The position numbers and the translations under genes were made by a program. Positions 54,652 through 64,000 of a DNA stretch of 64,000 nucleotides are shown here, one piece after another (position 1 is the stretch's first letter; the number at the start of each line of letters is the position of its first letter). The DNA lies in NCBI GenBank assembly GCA_023078685.1, contig JALGAS010000008.1:124001-188000 (forward strand), given 5' to 3'. The notes beneath the pieces were generated by a model. It was not told the origin of the DNA. It saw nothing but the letters and a program-made list of their open reading frames with translations, and did no database searches. This stretch comes from Neopestalotiopsis rosae. Lineage: Eukaryota > Ascomycota > Sordariomycetes > Amphisphaeriales > Sporocadaceae.

Positions 54652-57434
54652 TTATAATCCAATGATCCGCATGGCACCGTAACCCACGGTAACCACAATT
54701 AACATGGTGATGATGCTGCTTGGCACGCCGCGGCTGATGAAGTGCTTCACTTGTAAGTAGCGTTGACCCGTCGCATCCTCTTTCATGATTGCAGCTGCAA
54801 AATTCGTTAGCATCAGACCGCTCATCATGAGGCGTGAAAACGTATATGTGACCCAGAAGACAGGGTTAGTAACTTACTCATGTTGGGGAAACCAGAAGTT
54901 GGCAAAGCCATGGCAGCTGAGCACATGAGTGCAGCAGCCATAACCAGTAGATTGGGGTGCGGCTCCTCCATTCCCTTGCCAATGTCGCTGACCAGGGGCA
55001 GAATGATCAATGCCGCAACTGTGTGGCTGATGAACGTCGCGACCACCAACGTCAGAGAACTGAAAATAAGCAGGACAAGGTACATGTCCAAGCCGTGTAC
55101 TTCCTTGGATATGCTTTCGGCAACCGTATGCAGGAGACCTGAGGACTTGACTGCCTTGCCCAGGGACAAGCCACCGGCAGCCAGAATGATGATGGTCCAG
55201 GGAAAATTGTTGAAGTCCTCCTTTGTCAAAATACCGATTCCAAAAAAGATGACAATCGGCATGATGGCAATCACACCCATATCACCAAACGTCGACTCGA
55301 GCTGGTGGCTAGCACACCAGAGTCCAATGGTCGCAAGGCAAACAATAGAAACAAACCATTGTCCTGCTGTGAACTCTTCCCTCATGGTTCGAATTGGTAC
55401 GATGGTGGTGCCTCTGCCGGGTTGGAAAGTGACCAGAAGGAGGAACCAGATGCAAAGTATGGAAAGAATACCGACAGGAATGACAACAAAGAACCACTGG
55501 GCCCACGTGGGCGCGGGTTCCATGAAGCCAAGTGCCACCACGTTTTGCGGCGAAGCAATCGGGGACAGCATGCCGCCTACGTTGGAAGCTAAGGCGATAC
55601 CCATGATGACGGCTTTGGACATGTTGGAGTCCGATGGCAGATTTCGCAACATGGGCTATGAATACATAATTAGCTCAGCTACTCGGGTTATGCTGATGTT
55701 CTACTACTCACCTCAATGATGGAGAAACACAAGACGGGCGCCGCGACATTGCTGACAAGCATACTCGCGAAAGCGGCTACAAACATATTTGCAACGAGAA
55801 CAGTTCTTGGCTTTGTTCCGGCTTTGCTCAGGACGAATGTCGCAATACGCTTGTCAATTTTGGTTTTGGACAGAGCAGCAGCAACTGTGAAGCCACCGAG
55901 TAGTAGCATGATCACCGGTGTCCACATTGCAGAGAAAACGTATGCAGTTGCGGCTTTCGAATCGAGCCTGTAGTTTGGCGGGTCGTCTGAGCGAACAACA
56001 TTGAGGACCACACAGAGAAAGGGGATGATCAAGGAGGTTACAAAGAGGGGTATAGCCTGATGATATTAGTTAGTTGAGTGGCAATATCGGTCTTGTTGGA
56101 CTTACCTCTGTGGCCCACAACAGACTGACGAAGACGAGCATGGCCAGGCAGTTTTGTTGCTCGGGAAGTTCCATGATTGGTACCACAAGTAGGGCGATGA
56201 AGATGGCCAGGATGATTAGCAAAGTCAGCATGGGCTTTCCGAGGACCCATGTTGGGCAGGTGAATCGTCCCAGGGGAGTATCAACCTCCTTCGTCTGAGG
56301 AAGTGGCGCATCATCGCCCTGTAGCCTTGTCTTCATGCCGTCGTGCTGAGCGCCCAGAAGGCCTCGACCAAGGCTAGCAGCCTCTGCACGGCGCTCAATA
56401 CCAATGAGATCACGCCAGACAGTGTTGCGCTCCCAGACCACGTGCTCTCGAAGGTGAGATCGCAGGTCCTTCTTGGCAATCTCTTGGTCTCCCTCTGAGA
56501 CGACTGCAGCATATGCGTTTTCAATATCTGAAATATGGTCGTCCAGTCGCTGAATCGTCTCGGGCTTGAATGGATATGCTGGCTCCACGATGGAGGGCAT
56601 ATATTTGGCGCGTAGGCTTGTATCGATGATCTTGTCGAATTTCTTCAGTACCTTTCGAAAGCCCGTCTTGTTGAGCTGCGAATAAGACTTGAGCTCGCAC
56701 AGCTGCACGTACAGAGCAATGATACGCTTCTTAATCATAATACCAGAAGAGAACTTGGAGCCAATGTCGGCATAATCGTCGTACGCTGCCAAGCTTGCTC
56801 GTCGGGCGGAACGTGGGAATTCGGTGGAAGCAGACATATCTGTCGACGCCAGCATGATGGCCGGCACCGTCTTCCTCCGGCTGCCGCCAAGCACACTTGG
56901 TCGCCGTTTCTTGGTCAAGGCCGACGTCTCGTCATCGTCATCATCACCGCTGTCGCTGTCTTCAATCCCATCCTCTGTGGACTTTGCACTGCGAGCGCTT
57001 CTACCACTGGCGACCTGCCTGACGTGATCGGCGCTGGGCCCAGATGTCGGTCTTGGGGCTATATCGTAGGCAGATTCGCCCAATTCCTCATAGGCACCTA
57101 CATCCCTGAGAAGCTCCTCCACCTCGTCGAGTATTTCCTTCTCTTTGATCTGATAAAAGGATACTATCTTCTCCAGCTCGACATCAAGTGCCCGAGAGAA
57201 AACGGCTTCGGGATCCTCGCCTCGCAGGAGTGGCCGTGTCTCAATATCGGTGGTGCCGGACTGGTGGACCGTCTTTTCAAGTGTATAGATGCTGCCAATG
57301 GCGTGTTAGACCGACGCGATCCATGATGTAGCAATACAAGGTTCAACTCACAGCTTTTTGAGGTTACTGTATGCGATGTAGTGGCTGCTCCAGTCCGGAA
57401 CAGCATTGAACTGGATGCTGTGTGAGAACTTCAT
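54652..57434 (-). CDS. low-affinity phosphate transporter with SPX domain (Pho87/Pho90/Pho91 type)
   Basis: Polytopic transporter of about 844 aa. Exons: 57434-57352, 57291-56106, 56056-55712, 55655-54878 and 54794-54652, with introns of 49-83 nt. Joins read NLKKL|IYTLEKTVHQ, LLWATE|AIPLFVTSLI, FSIIE|PMLRNLPSD and GFPNM|TAIMKED. The N-terminal SPX domain (MKFSHSIQFNAVPDWSSHYIAYSNLKKL up to about residue 310) binds inositol pyrophosphates and reports phosphate status. From about residue 380 there are roughly a dozen hydrophobic helices of the divalent anion:Na+ symporter family, with ASNVGGMLSPIASPQN and ALPTSGFPN hairpin motifs. Start at the MKFS that opens all SPX domains; an upstream in-frame ATG (57614) would put 60 odd residues before it. 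A CACGTG box lies about 580 bp upstream. Plasma or vacuolar membrane location cannot be told. Confidence 0.92.
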
Positions 57435-59125
57435 CTCGTCCTGCTCGACTAGCCAGCGCCTCTTTGCTTCGCGTTTGATCTGTCGGCGTGCTTCTCGACC
57501 CGCGTCGGCCCTTTGTGTCTGCTTGGAGACGTCTCGATAGTCGATGAGCTCGATTTCTTCGCCGGATTGAGCAGTATTCTCGTTCTGGCTACTACTCCCT
57601 CCTCTATCCTTCAAGCTTAGCGTAGTTTGGCAGGCAGGGCGGGTAGCTTGGTGCGTAGGTTCGATGTCGCGGAAAGAGGAGGGGCGGAAAGATGAAGACT
57701 TTGAGGAAGATATGGTGAAATCGGTAGCCCTTATCTGTGGAAATCAATCAATTGAGCACATTTAGCAAGGTTTTCCTGTGACCGGACAGACGATAATCAA
57801 GAAATGCCTGATAGATCCATGGATCGATCGGTGAGTGTGCATGTGTGAGAGCGCATTACCACACTATCTGCTCCCTGGAACAACGCGATGGACCCAGAAA
57901 ATGCAGTGGCCTCGGAGCTAAGGCTAACTAAAGCCTAAGTCGAGCTCCAGGCTCCGATATTTGCCAGGTATGCCAGTCTAGAGGGGGAAACCGCCTCCCA
58001 ACGTTCTGTCAAGGTCCACGTGCAGGTAATGTAATTGCAGCATCAAGCCTGCCGCCAACCAGGTGCGCGGGGGTTCATCTGGAGGGGCGGCCTTGGAGGG
58101 CTTGAATCGTCGCCATATCTTGGCTACGGCTTCCTGACAGCCCGGTAATCTTCAGCCTACCTACTTGACCAGCTACGAATAATGACATGCAGGCGGCGCA
58201 TGTGTTTCGTTCGAGCAGACTCATTTGCTAGTGCTTCTATCGCACATGACTACAGAAATCAGCCAGCTCGTGTTTCACAAGTTGAACGATGCAATAGTCA
58301 CTTGATCATCTTCTCCAAAACTTCATTTCAATACAGACTATTGTTCCCATTCGGGCAATCGATCACATCACGACTGCATACGTTGATGCTCTTCACACAC
58401 TTGATTTCCCAAGTCGGCAGTCTCTTATTGCCTCCCGGCGCATGCCACAGTCAGGTATTCATCTCTCATGAGCGTGCACCACAAATCTTGCCTTTAATAC
58501 AATACGTCGTTTTAAGCAAGACCCGGTAATTGGTTTACAAAACAGATATCTATCTCGAAGGGATTAGATGGAGGTTTGGGAAAGTTCCATTGGATGCAAC
58601 ACGATTGACCAAACTCCATCCAATAGATACAACTCAAGAACACTGACTTGATGGCATTGATGCAGATTGAAGCATTCCTTTGGCAGATTCATGTAAAATC
58701 TGTCTCACGTACAGATAAGCGTGATAGTACTTGTGCACTCAAGCGAAAGTGAAGAGTCTTTTGTTATGGGTATGGTAAAACTAAGGCTATTCAAGCAATC
58801 TGGGTTGAATCATGCTACGAATCACTCACCATCCAAAGAAAATGTATAAACTATCATATTGTCAAGATTTCCTGCAATGCATGCATGTCACAGCAAGACC
58901 CTGCATCAGGCAATCGTACTGGCGGTCTCTGACTACCCCTACTTACCTAACCTACCAAGGTACAGACTGACATAGGCACCTCTAACCGTGGGTGGGGCCT
59001 CCATAATGCAGGTAAGCACCAACGGTAACATACCTCGACAACGATTGCATGAAATCGTTGCGGGTGATTGTTGACCACGGAAAGTCGTTTTGAACACAAT
59101 ACTTGAGAAGACCGCTCACCAAAAA
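57435..59125. other. divergent promoter region, 1.7 kb
   Basis: Between the SPX transporter (-) and the monooxygenase (+). It contains the CACGTG box at 58017 and CCTACCTACTT at about 58156. No gene seen. Confidence 0.4.
58017..58022. promoter_or_regulatory. CACGTG E-box upstream of the SPX phosphate transporter
   Basis: Core Pho4/NUC-1 recognition hexamer about 580 bp before the start codon. The flanks (GTCCACGTGCAG) are not the optimal Pho4 flanks, and a hexamer is expected by chance every few kb, so support is weak. Other bHLH factors use the same core. Confidence 0.25.
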
Positions 59126-60503
59126 ATGACCGCAAGATCAATGCAACGGCCGCCGATTATCATCATTGGCGCGGGTGTGGCTGGCCTGACGCTGGCTCAA
59201 GGCTTGAGGCTTCGGTCGATACCATTTCGGCTCTTTGAACGCCACCCCAAATCACACTCATCTCAGGGGCATCGTTTCCGAATTTCAACGGAGGGCCAAG
59301 AAGCTCTGAACTCCGTTCTTTCGTATGAGCACAAGAAGTTGATGTCAAGCACGGCACCTGACATACCCCGGATCGAGCCAAGATACGTTGATGCCAGGAA
59401 CCTTGACTTCTCGAAACCCAAGCCAGTAGATCCAGTCTCCGTACCAATAGACCGGACTTGGTTCCGCATGTTGTCTACCCTGGGTATTGAGGATGAGATC
59501 GAGTATGGGATGGAGTTCAAATCATACACAACTGTTGATCAGCAAGTTCATATCTACTTCAAAGACGGCTCGCGCGTGGACGGGCAGCTGCTTGTCGGCG
59601 CAGATGGCATCAAGAGCCTGGTGCGCAGACAATTGCAGCCCGAGCGCAAAATTCTCGATCTGGATCGTTGGGTCTTGTGGGGGCGGACCCTATTGACAGA
59701 AGATATGAAGGTGAACTTGACACAAGACCTCCTGAGCTGGTGCATGTATCTCGATAATGATGCAAACGTTCAAGCCATTGTTGAGCCAATGCAGTGGTCA
59801 AAAAGTGTGAATCATGAGTCACAACTTGGATTACCGAACTTTGAAGATTATCTGTACTGGGTCATTTGTACAGCGAAAGGCCAGTTCTCGAAAGACTTGC
59901 CCAAGACGGTGGAAGAGAAGCGACGGTACCTGATGGCCGCTACTGAGGCCTGGCATCCTGCATTAAAGTCAATATTCTCTTCAGCAGCTCATGAGAAATC
60001 AGCCTGTGTTCCAGTCTTGTCGAGTAAACCAGATATAGAGATCTGCTCAAGTAACGCGACGGAAAGTGTTGTCCTTATCGGTGATGCAGCGCATCCAATG
60101 AGTCCGAGTAAGTTCAGTCATTTCTGTACAAACCTTTTTGCATTGCTCACATATCTTCCATCTCTCTTTTTACCGATTCCCGAAAGGAATTGGATACATG
60201 AACTTTCCACACGCCCTTCTTCCACGACGAAATCACTATTCACTCCACTCACTCTGTTCATTCGTGTGGGCAAGACTGACGACCAACCTTGTAGTGGGAG
60301 GATCAGGCGCGGATACCGCAATACGTACTGCTGCTCAGTTGGCGGAGACTATCGCTTCACAAGGAGTAGATACAGAGACTATTGCAAATTTCGAATGTTG
60401 GATGGCTATACTGGCGAAAGAAAAGATTCAACATTCTTTCAATGGCGGGAAAAAGTTTTGGAAGGGCACCGATTGGGACAAGTACAGCGAAACAGACGTT
60501 TGA
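59126..60503 (+). CDS. FAD-dependent monooxygenase (salicylate hydroxylase/aromatic-ring type)
   Basis: Flavoprotein monooxygenase of about 396 aa (group A). Exons 59126-60107 and 60295-60503 (187-nt intron), joined as DAAHPMSP|MGGSGADTAIR. The FAD dinucleotide motif is GAGVAG at residues 15-20, after a short N-terminus; the arginine-rich helix has GHRFRIS at 48-54. The second FAD motif is the DG-type LLVGADGIKSLVRRQL near 156-170, and the FAD-ribityl GD motif IGDAAHPMSP is at about 318-327. Such enzymes hydroxylate or epoxidise aromatic and polyketide-derived substrates with NAD(P)H and O2. No anchor helix is seen at the C-terminus, so it is likely cytosolic. The substrate is unknown. The MFS gene downstream is more than 2 kb away, so clustering is not shown. 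Confidence 0.88.
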
Positions 60504-62567
60504 TATAGGCTCATAGCAGAAGATATTACAGCAAAGGCATGTCAGTTGATATCTACGACCTGTGTGGTCGATGTAATAAATAAATTCATTAACGTTGACA
60601 CCAGAGAGCTGCAACTCTACCTGGACTTTGTGTGTGGTACCGGAAAGTGCAAGGTGAGATGTGCAGATGAGACGATCAAAACAATTCAATGATGCACAAA
60701 TATAGGCAGACGTTTGGTAATTTAGGACCGTGACAGTGTCCCTACATACCTTTGAAATGTTAACTTTCTTTTTTGCTAAGATGTGTTAAGGCTGAAACGT
60801 GATCGTATTCGTTCAATATGGGTAGCTTGAAAGATCTTGTGGCCAGATCTGATTACATGGCTTTGACCAGTTAGAGATGGGTGCCAATCAGGTGTGACCG
60901 TACTTGTCTGAGGATGTTGACGTTTCCAGCCTTGATGCGAAATACTGATAGAACCCACACAATCGCAAAAGCAACTGTAGTGAAAGTCACCTTGTCATCC
61001 GAGAAATGGCGTAGGTCAAATTATTGTGCATAACATGGGGAGACTTGAATCAGTATAGCTTCCCCAGCGGCCAAGAGTGCGATCGTGCCATGCTCCATCA
61101 TCTGATTCACAGCTGCTTACGGCGCCGGCATGAAGATGTAAAACCAGCTTCCATCCTCGATGTTATTTGGGCACATCTTCCCACAGATGCATTTCGTATC
61201 TTTCTTTGCGACCAGCCTCCTGCCAATGCTGACTTGCTCCTCGGTTGCATCACACCCCTGTCGCAGCTGCAAGTTTGTGCTCAACGGTCTTAAAAGGTCC
61301 AAATAAGATCCACGGGCCTTGCTCTTTTCGGAACAGATATATAGCACGCCAAGATGATGAGGTCGGACGTCTCCAGGATTCCCAATCGAGTCTGGTCTTT
61401 ACTTGTCATTGTTGGCTGCGAATTTGTGTCCGCTACAGCTCTATAGCCTCTGTGCAAGCCTATTTACCACCAGCAGCCTGCACCAGGGTCCTCGGTGGCG
61501 AACCGGACCGGTATGCGTGTCTGGCGCTCGGCAGTTCCATTCCACTTCTTCAGAAAATTACATTATATCATCATCCTACCTAGGTGAGAATTCAGGAATA
61601 TGCGCACCAATAGCAGATTATCATTAATAGGTTACCCCACCAATTCTCGGATGGACCCAAGACGCCCAGCCAGCCAAGCCGAGTTCATACTTGAGTATCA
61701 GCTATGTAGAGCTACTTGTCCTCGGAAAGACTCTGTATACAGTGAACGGCTACTTGAGCGATCTCTGTTCTGGAATCCAGCCGATGGTGCAGGGGTGTCT
61801 ACTCTCGAAGCCTTTCGATCTGGTGGACGCATTGTTATTGAATCAAATTGCATCGTGGTCCCAGGAGCAAAGAAGATGATTATCTGGGTAGTCATCAACT
61901 ACACTCCATAGTGCATGATTTTGGAGAACAAGGTTCACATAAGCTCTTGGAGTCTTGGAAGAGTCTTGGAATATCTACCCAAGCAATTTGCTTGTCCGCT
62001 CCACGGCCATCCTCAATAAACATCCCTCAATTATGGTGGGACATTCCCCAATTCTTGGCGTAGAAGTTACAGGTTACGTACAAACCACCTCGATTCCCAG
62101 TCTTTCGGCCCCATTTACACAACAGCAAATAAGTGAATGACGCTTGTGGGGATGAGTCTCGATCCAAGCAAATGTACCGGGGCCGGACAATTCGCCCTGG
62201 GTCAGGTTTGGGGTAGATGGAACCATTCAAAGCTCTTGACCTCGTGATCTGCTGGCTTTCCACCGTCCCATTCGTGGGACTTGGACGGGTCTGGCTGCTT
62301 CAATCATAAGATTGACATTGTAGATGCATCTTATCCCTGCAAGCTGCCTCCAAGCCTTGCAAGGCATACAAAATGGAGGGTTGCTTTCCCCAAGATATAG
62401 TTATAGCTACCGTCCAGCTGGTAAGCACCCCGAATTCTCTTTCAAGACATTTCTGTCTCTTCCTTGAATACCATTATATTCAGCACTGCTGCTTGCTTTG
62501 ATACTTTTGGCACGTTGCACGTTTCCTCTAGCCTGATTCTGGGATTCATCTCGGGAACTCGTTCATC
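60504..62567. other. 2-kb intergenic region
   Basis: 3' of the monooxygenase and upstream of the sugar transporter. ORFs at 61024-61911 overlap in several frames without domains; a palindromic CCTACCTAGG occurs at about 61575. Confidence 0.4.
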
Positions 62568-64000
62568 ATGGGCATTACGTTCCCGAAAATCTATAATGTC
62601 CACTTCGTGGCTATCATTGCCACCCTAGGTGGTGCTCTGTAAGTTGTCTCCAGGGACAAGTCCTGGTCAACGTCAAGGGGCTCACACGGGAATTTAGTTT
62701 TGGTTTTGACATCTCGTCCATTGCCGCCATTGTCACGTCGCAGCAGTATCTCGACTTCTTCAACAAGCCCGCAGGTGCTCTTCAGGGGGCCATCGGTTCG
62801 GCCCTTGCTGCTGGCTCTGTCTTGGGATCAGCAATGGCCGGTCCCTTGTCTGACAAGATTGGTCGCCGCGACTCTATATTCATCGCCTGTTTCTTCTGGC
62901 TCGTTGGTACCGCTGTTCAAGTCGCAGCTGAGAACGCGGGAACCCTGATTGCTGGTCGTGTCATTAACGGTATAACGGTCGGAATCACCTCATCTCAGGT
63001 TCCCGTATACCTGGCTGAGATCGCTAAAGCCGAAAAGCGTGGTTCCATTGTCATTATTCAGCAGCTTGCCATCGAGTTTGGTATCTTGATCATGTACTTT
63101 ATAGGCTACGGATGCACTTTTATCCCGGGAAAAGCTTCCTTTAGGACTGCTTGGGGCACCCAGTTCATCCCTGCCTTTTTCCTGCTCCTAGGCCTGCCAT
63201 TTCTGCCTCGCTCGCCTAGATGGCTCGCAAAGGTCGGTCGTGATAAGGAGGCCATTGAGACACTAGCTCGAATCCAGGCTGGAGGCAATGTTGATGACCC
63301 TCTTGTCGTTGCCGAGTGGAACGAAATCTCGACCACTCTCATTGCCGAGCGCGAGGCTGGCAAGGGCTGGAGAAAGTTTGTCAAGAACGGCATGTGGAAG
63401 CGTACTTTGGCCGGTATGTCAGTGCAGGCATGGCAGGTAAGCGACGGTCACAAATGTGTCTGTAATCGACCTATGAGCTGACCAGAATGCCGCAGCAATT
63501 GGCCGGGGCAAATGTTATTGTCTACTACCTCACATACATTGCCGAGATGGCTGGTCTTTCGGGCAACGTAGGCATGGTCACATCGGGAGTCCAATATGCC
63601 GTCTTCATCATCTTCACGGGCGTCATGTGGCTCTTCATTGACAAAACTGGACGACGGACCCTACTGGTATGGGGCGCTCTCGGGATGGGTTTCTGTCATT
63701 TTGTCATTGGCGGTGTCATGGCCACCCACAACTATCCGGTGCCCGAGGGCGTGGACGGCAACCCAAACGTCATCTTTGCCGTGACCAGCGGGGCTCCAGC
63801 CAACACCGTCATCGTCTTTTCATATCTCCTCATTATCGTCTACGCGTTGACGCTGGCTCCCGTGTGTTGGATCTATGCGGCCGAGGTTTGGTCACTGGGG
63901 ACCCGCGCGACCGGCATGTCCCTTGCCGCCCTGTCCAACTGGATTTTCAATTTCGCTTTGGGCATGTTTACACCTCCCGGCTTCATCAATATCAAATGGA
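62568..64000 (+). CDS. MFS sugar transporter (3' end outside window)
   Basis: Major facilitator superfamily sugar porter, truncated by the window edge. Exons 62568-62638, 62698-63436 and 63496 onward (introns of 59 nt each), joined as ATLGGAL|FGFDISSIAA and VQAWQ|QLAGANVIVYYL. Sugar-porter signatures are all present: GFD at TM1, DKIGRRDSIF after TM2, GRVINGITVGITSSQVPVYLAEIAKAEKRG for the TM4-5 region, PRSPRWLAKVGRDKEA after TM6, the TM7 QQLAGAN-like segment and DKTGRRTLL. It should import hexoses or polyols at the plasma membrane by proton symport. The substrate cannot be told from this part. About the last two helices and tail are missing. Confidence 0.93.

Noticed and set aside
54880..55719. 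279-codon plus-strand ORF opposite the phosphate transporter
   Set aside because: Antisense shadow of a strongly conserved membrane domain; no family match and many Met/Thr/Ser from reverse-complement codons.

Overview
The window is nuclear DNA of a filamentous ascomycete, most likely a Sordariomycete (possibly Hypocreales). The evidence is: genes cut by short introns (about 49-140 nt, one of 296 nt) with GTRNGT donors and CTRAC-type branch sites; long intergenic stretches; and typical fungal families (SAT4/rhodopsin-domain membrane proteins, GH76, GH64, a Git3-like receptor, Atg8, a PtaB-type LIM-binding protein, an SPX-domain phosphate transporter). I see no rRNA, tRNA, CRISPR or prokaryotic features. 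Exon boundaries were worked out by eye from splice signals and reading-frame continuity.

Layout. 0.4-8.4 kb holds a SAT4-type membrane protein (-), a secreted GH76 mannanase (-), a secreted histidine-phosphatase-like enzyme (+) with a Pho4/NUC-1-like site just upstream, and a toxD-like enoyl reductase (-). 10-15 kb holds RabGGTase alpha (BET4, +) and a meiosis-type APC/C activator of the Cdc20/Ama1 family (+). A 264-bp Tc1/mariner-type MITE lies at 16.5 kb. A seven-TM receptor (+) and a GH64 glucanase (-) fill 18-21.9 kb. 24-28 kb is a decaying segment: an SDR with one in-frame UAG, a clearly broken SAT4 pseudogene, and two homopolymers of about 40 nt (G41 and A40). 29.5-38.3 kb holds ATG8 (+), a small secreted protein (-), an 86-residue orphan (+), a Caps_synth/GT32-like glycosyltransferase (-) and a single-pass membrane protein (+). 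38-43.5 kb is almost empty apart from a 53-codon ORF. 43.6-57.4 kb has three minus-strand regulatory or transport genes: a PtaB-like polyQ LIM-binding protein, an HbrB/Bit61-like TORC2 subunit, and a Pho87/Pho90-type SPX transporter. 59-64 kb has an FAD monooxygenase and an MFS sugar transporter that runs off the window.

Most interesting observation: the AMA1-like gene is intact over five exons except for one in-frame UAG (13875-13877), placed where relatives appear to have Trp. That UAG sits in the loop of a predicted hairpin. The SDR gene shows the same arrangement: a single UAG, U at -1, in the loop of a perfect 5-bp hairpin, and otherwise intact catalytic residues. This matches the known sexual-stage A-to-I mRNA editing of Sordariomycetes, which converts UAG to UIG, read as Trp, and restores full-length proteins from apparent pseudogenes. 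The nearby SAT4 pseudogene has frameshifts as well as a UAG and serves as a contrast for true decay.

The other genes do not form an evident biosynthetic cluster. A loose phosphate theme (acid phosphatase-like enzyme, SPX transporter, CACGTG sites upstream of both) and a sexual-development or morphogenesis theme (AMA1, ATG8, PtaB-like) are inference only.
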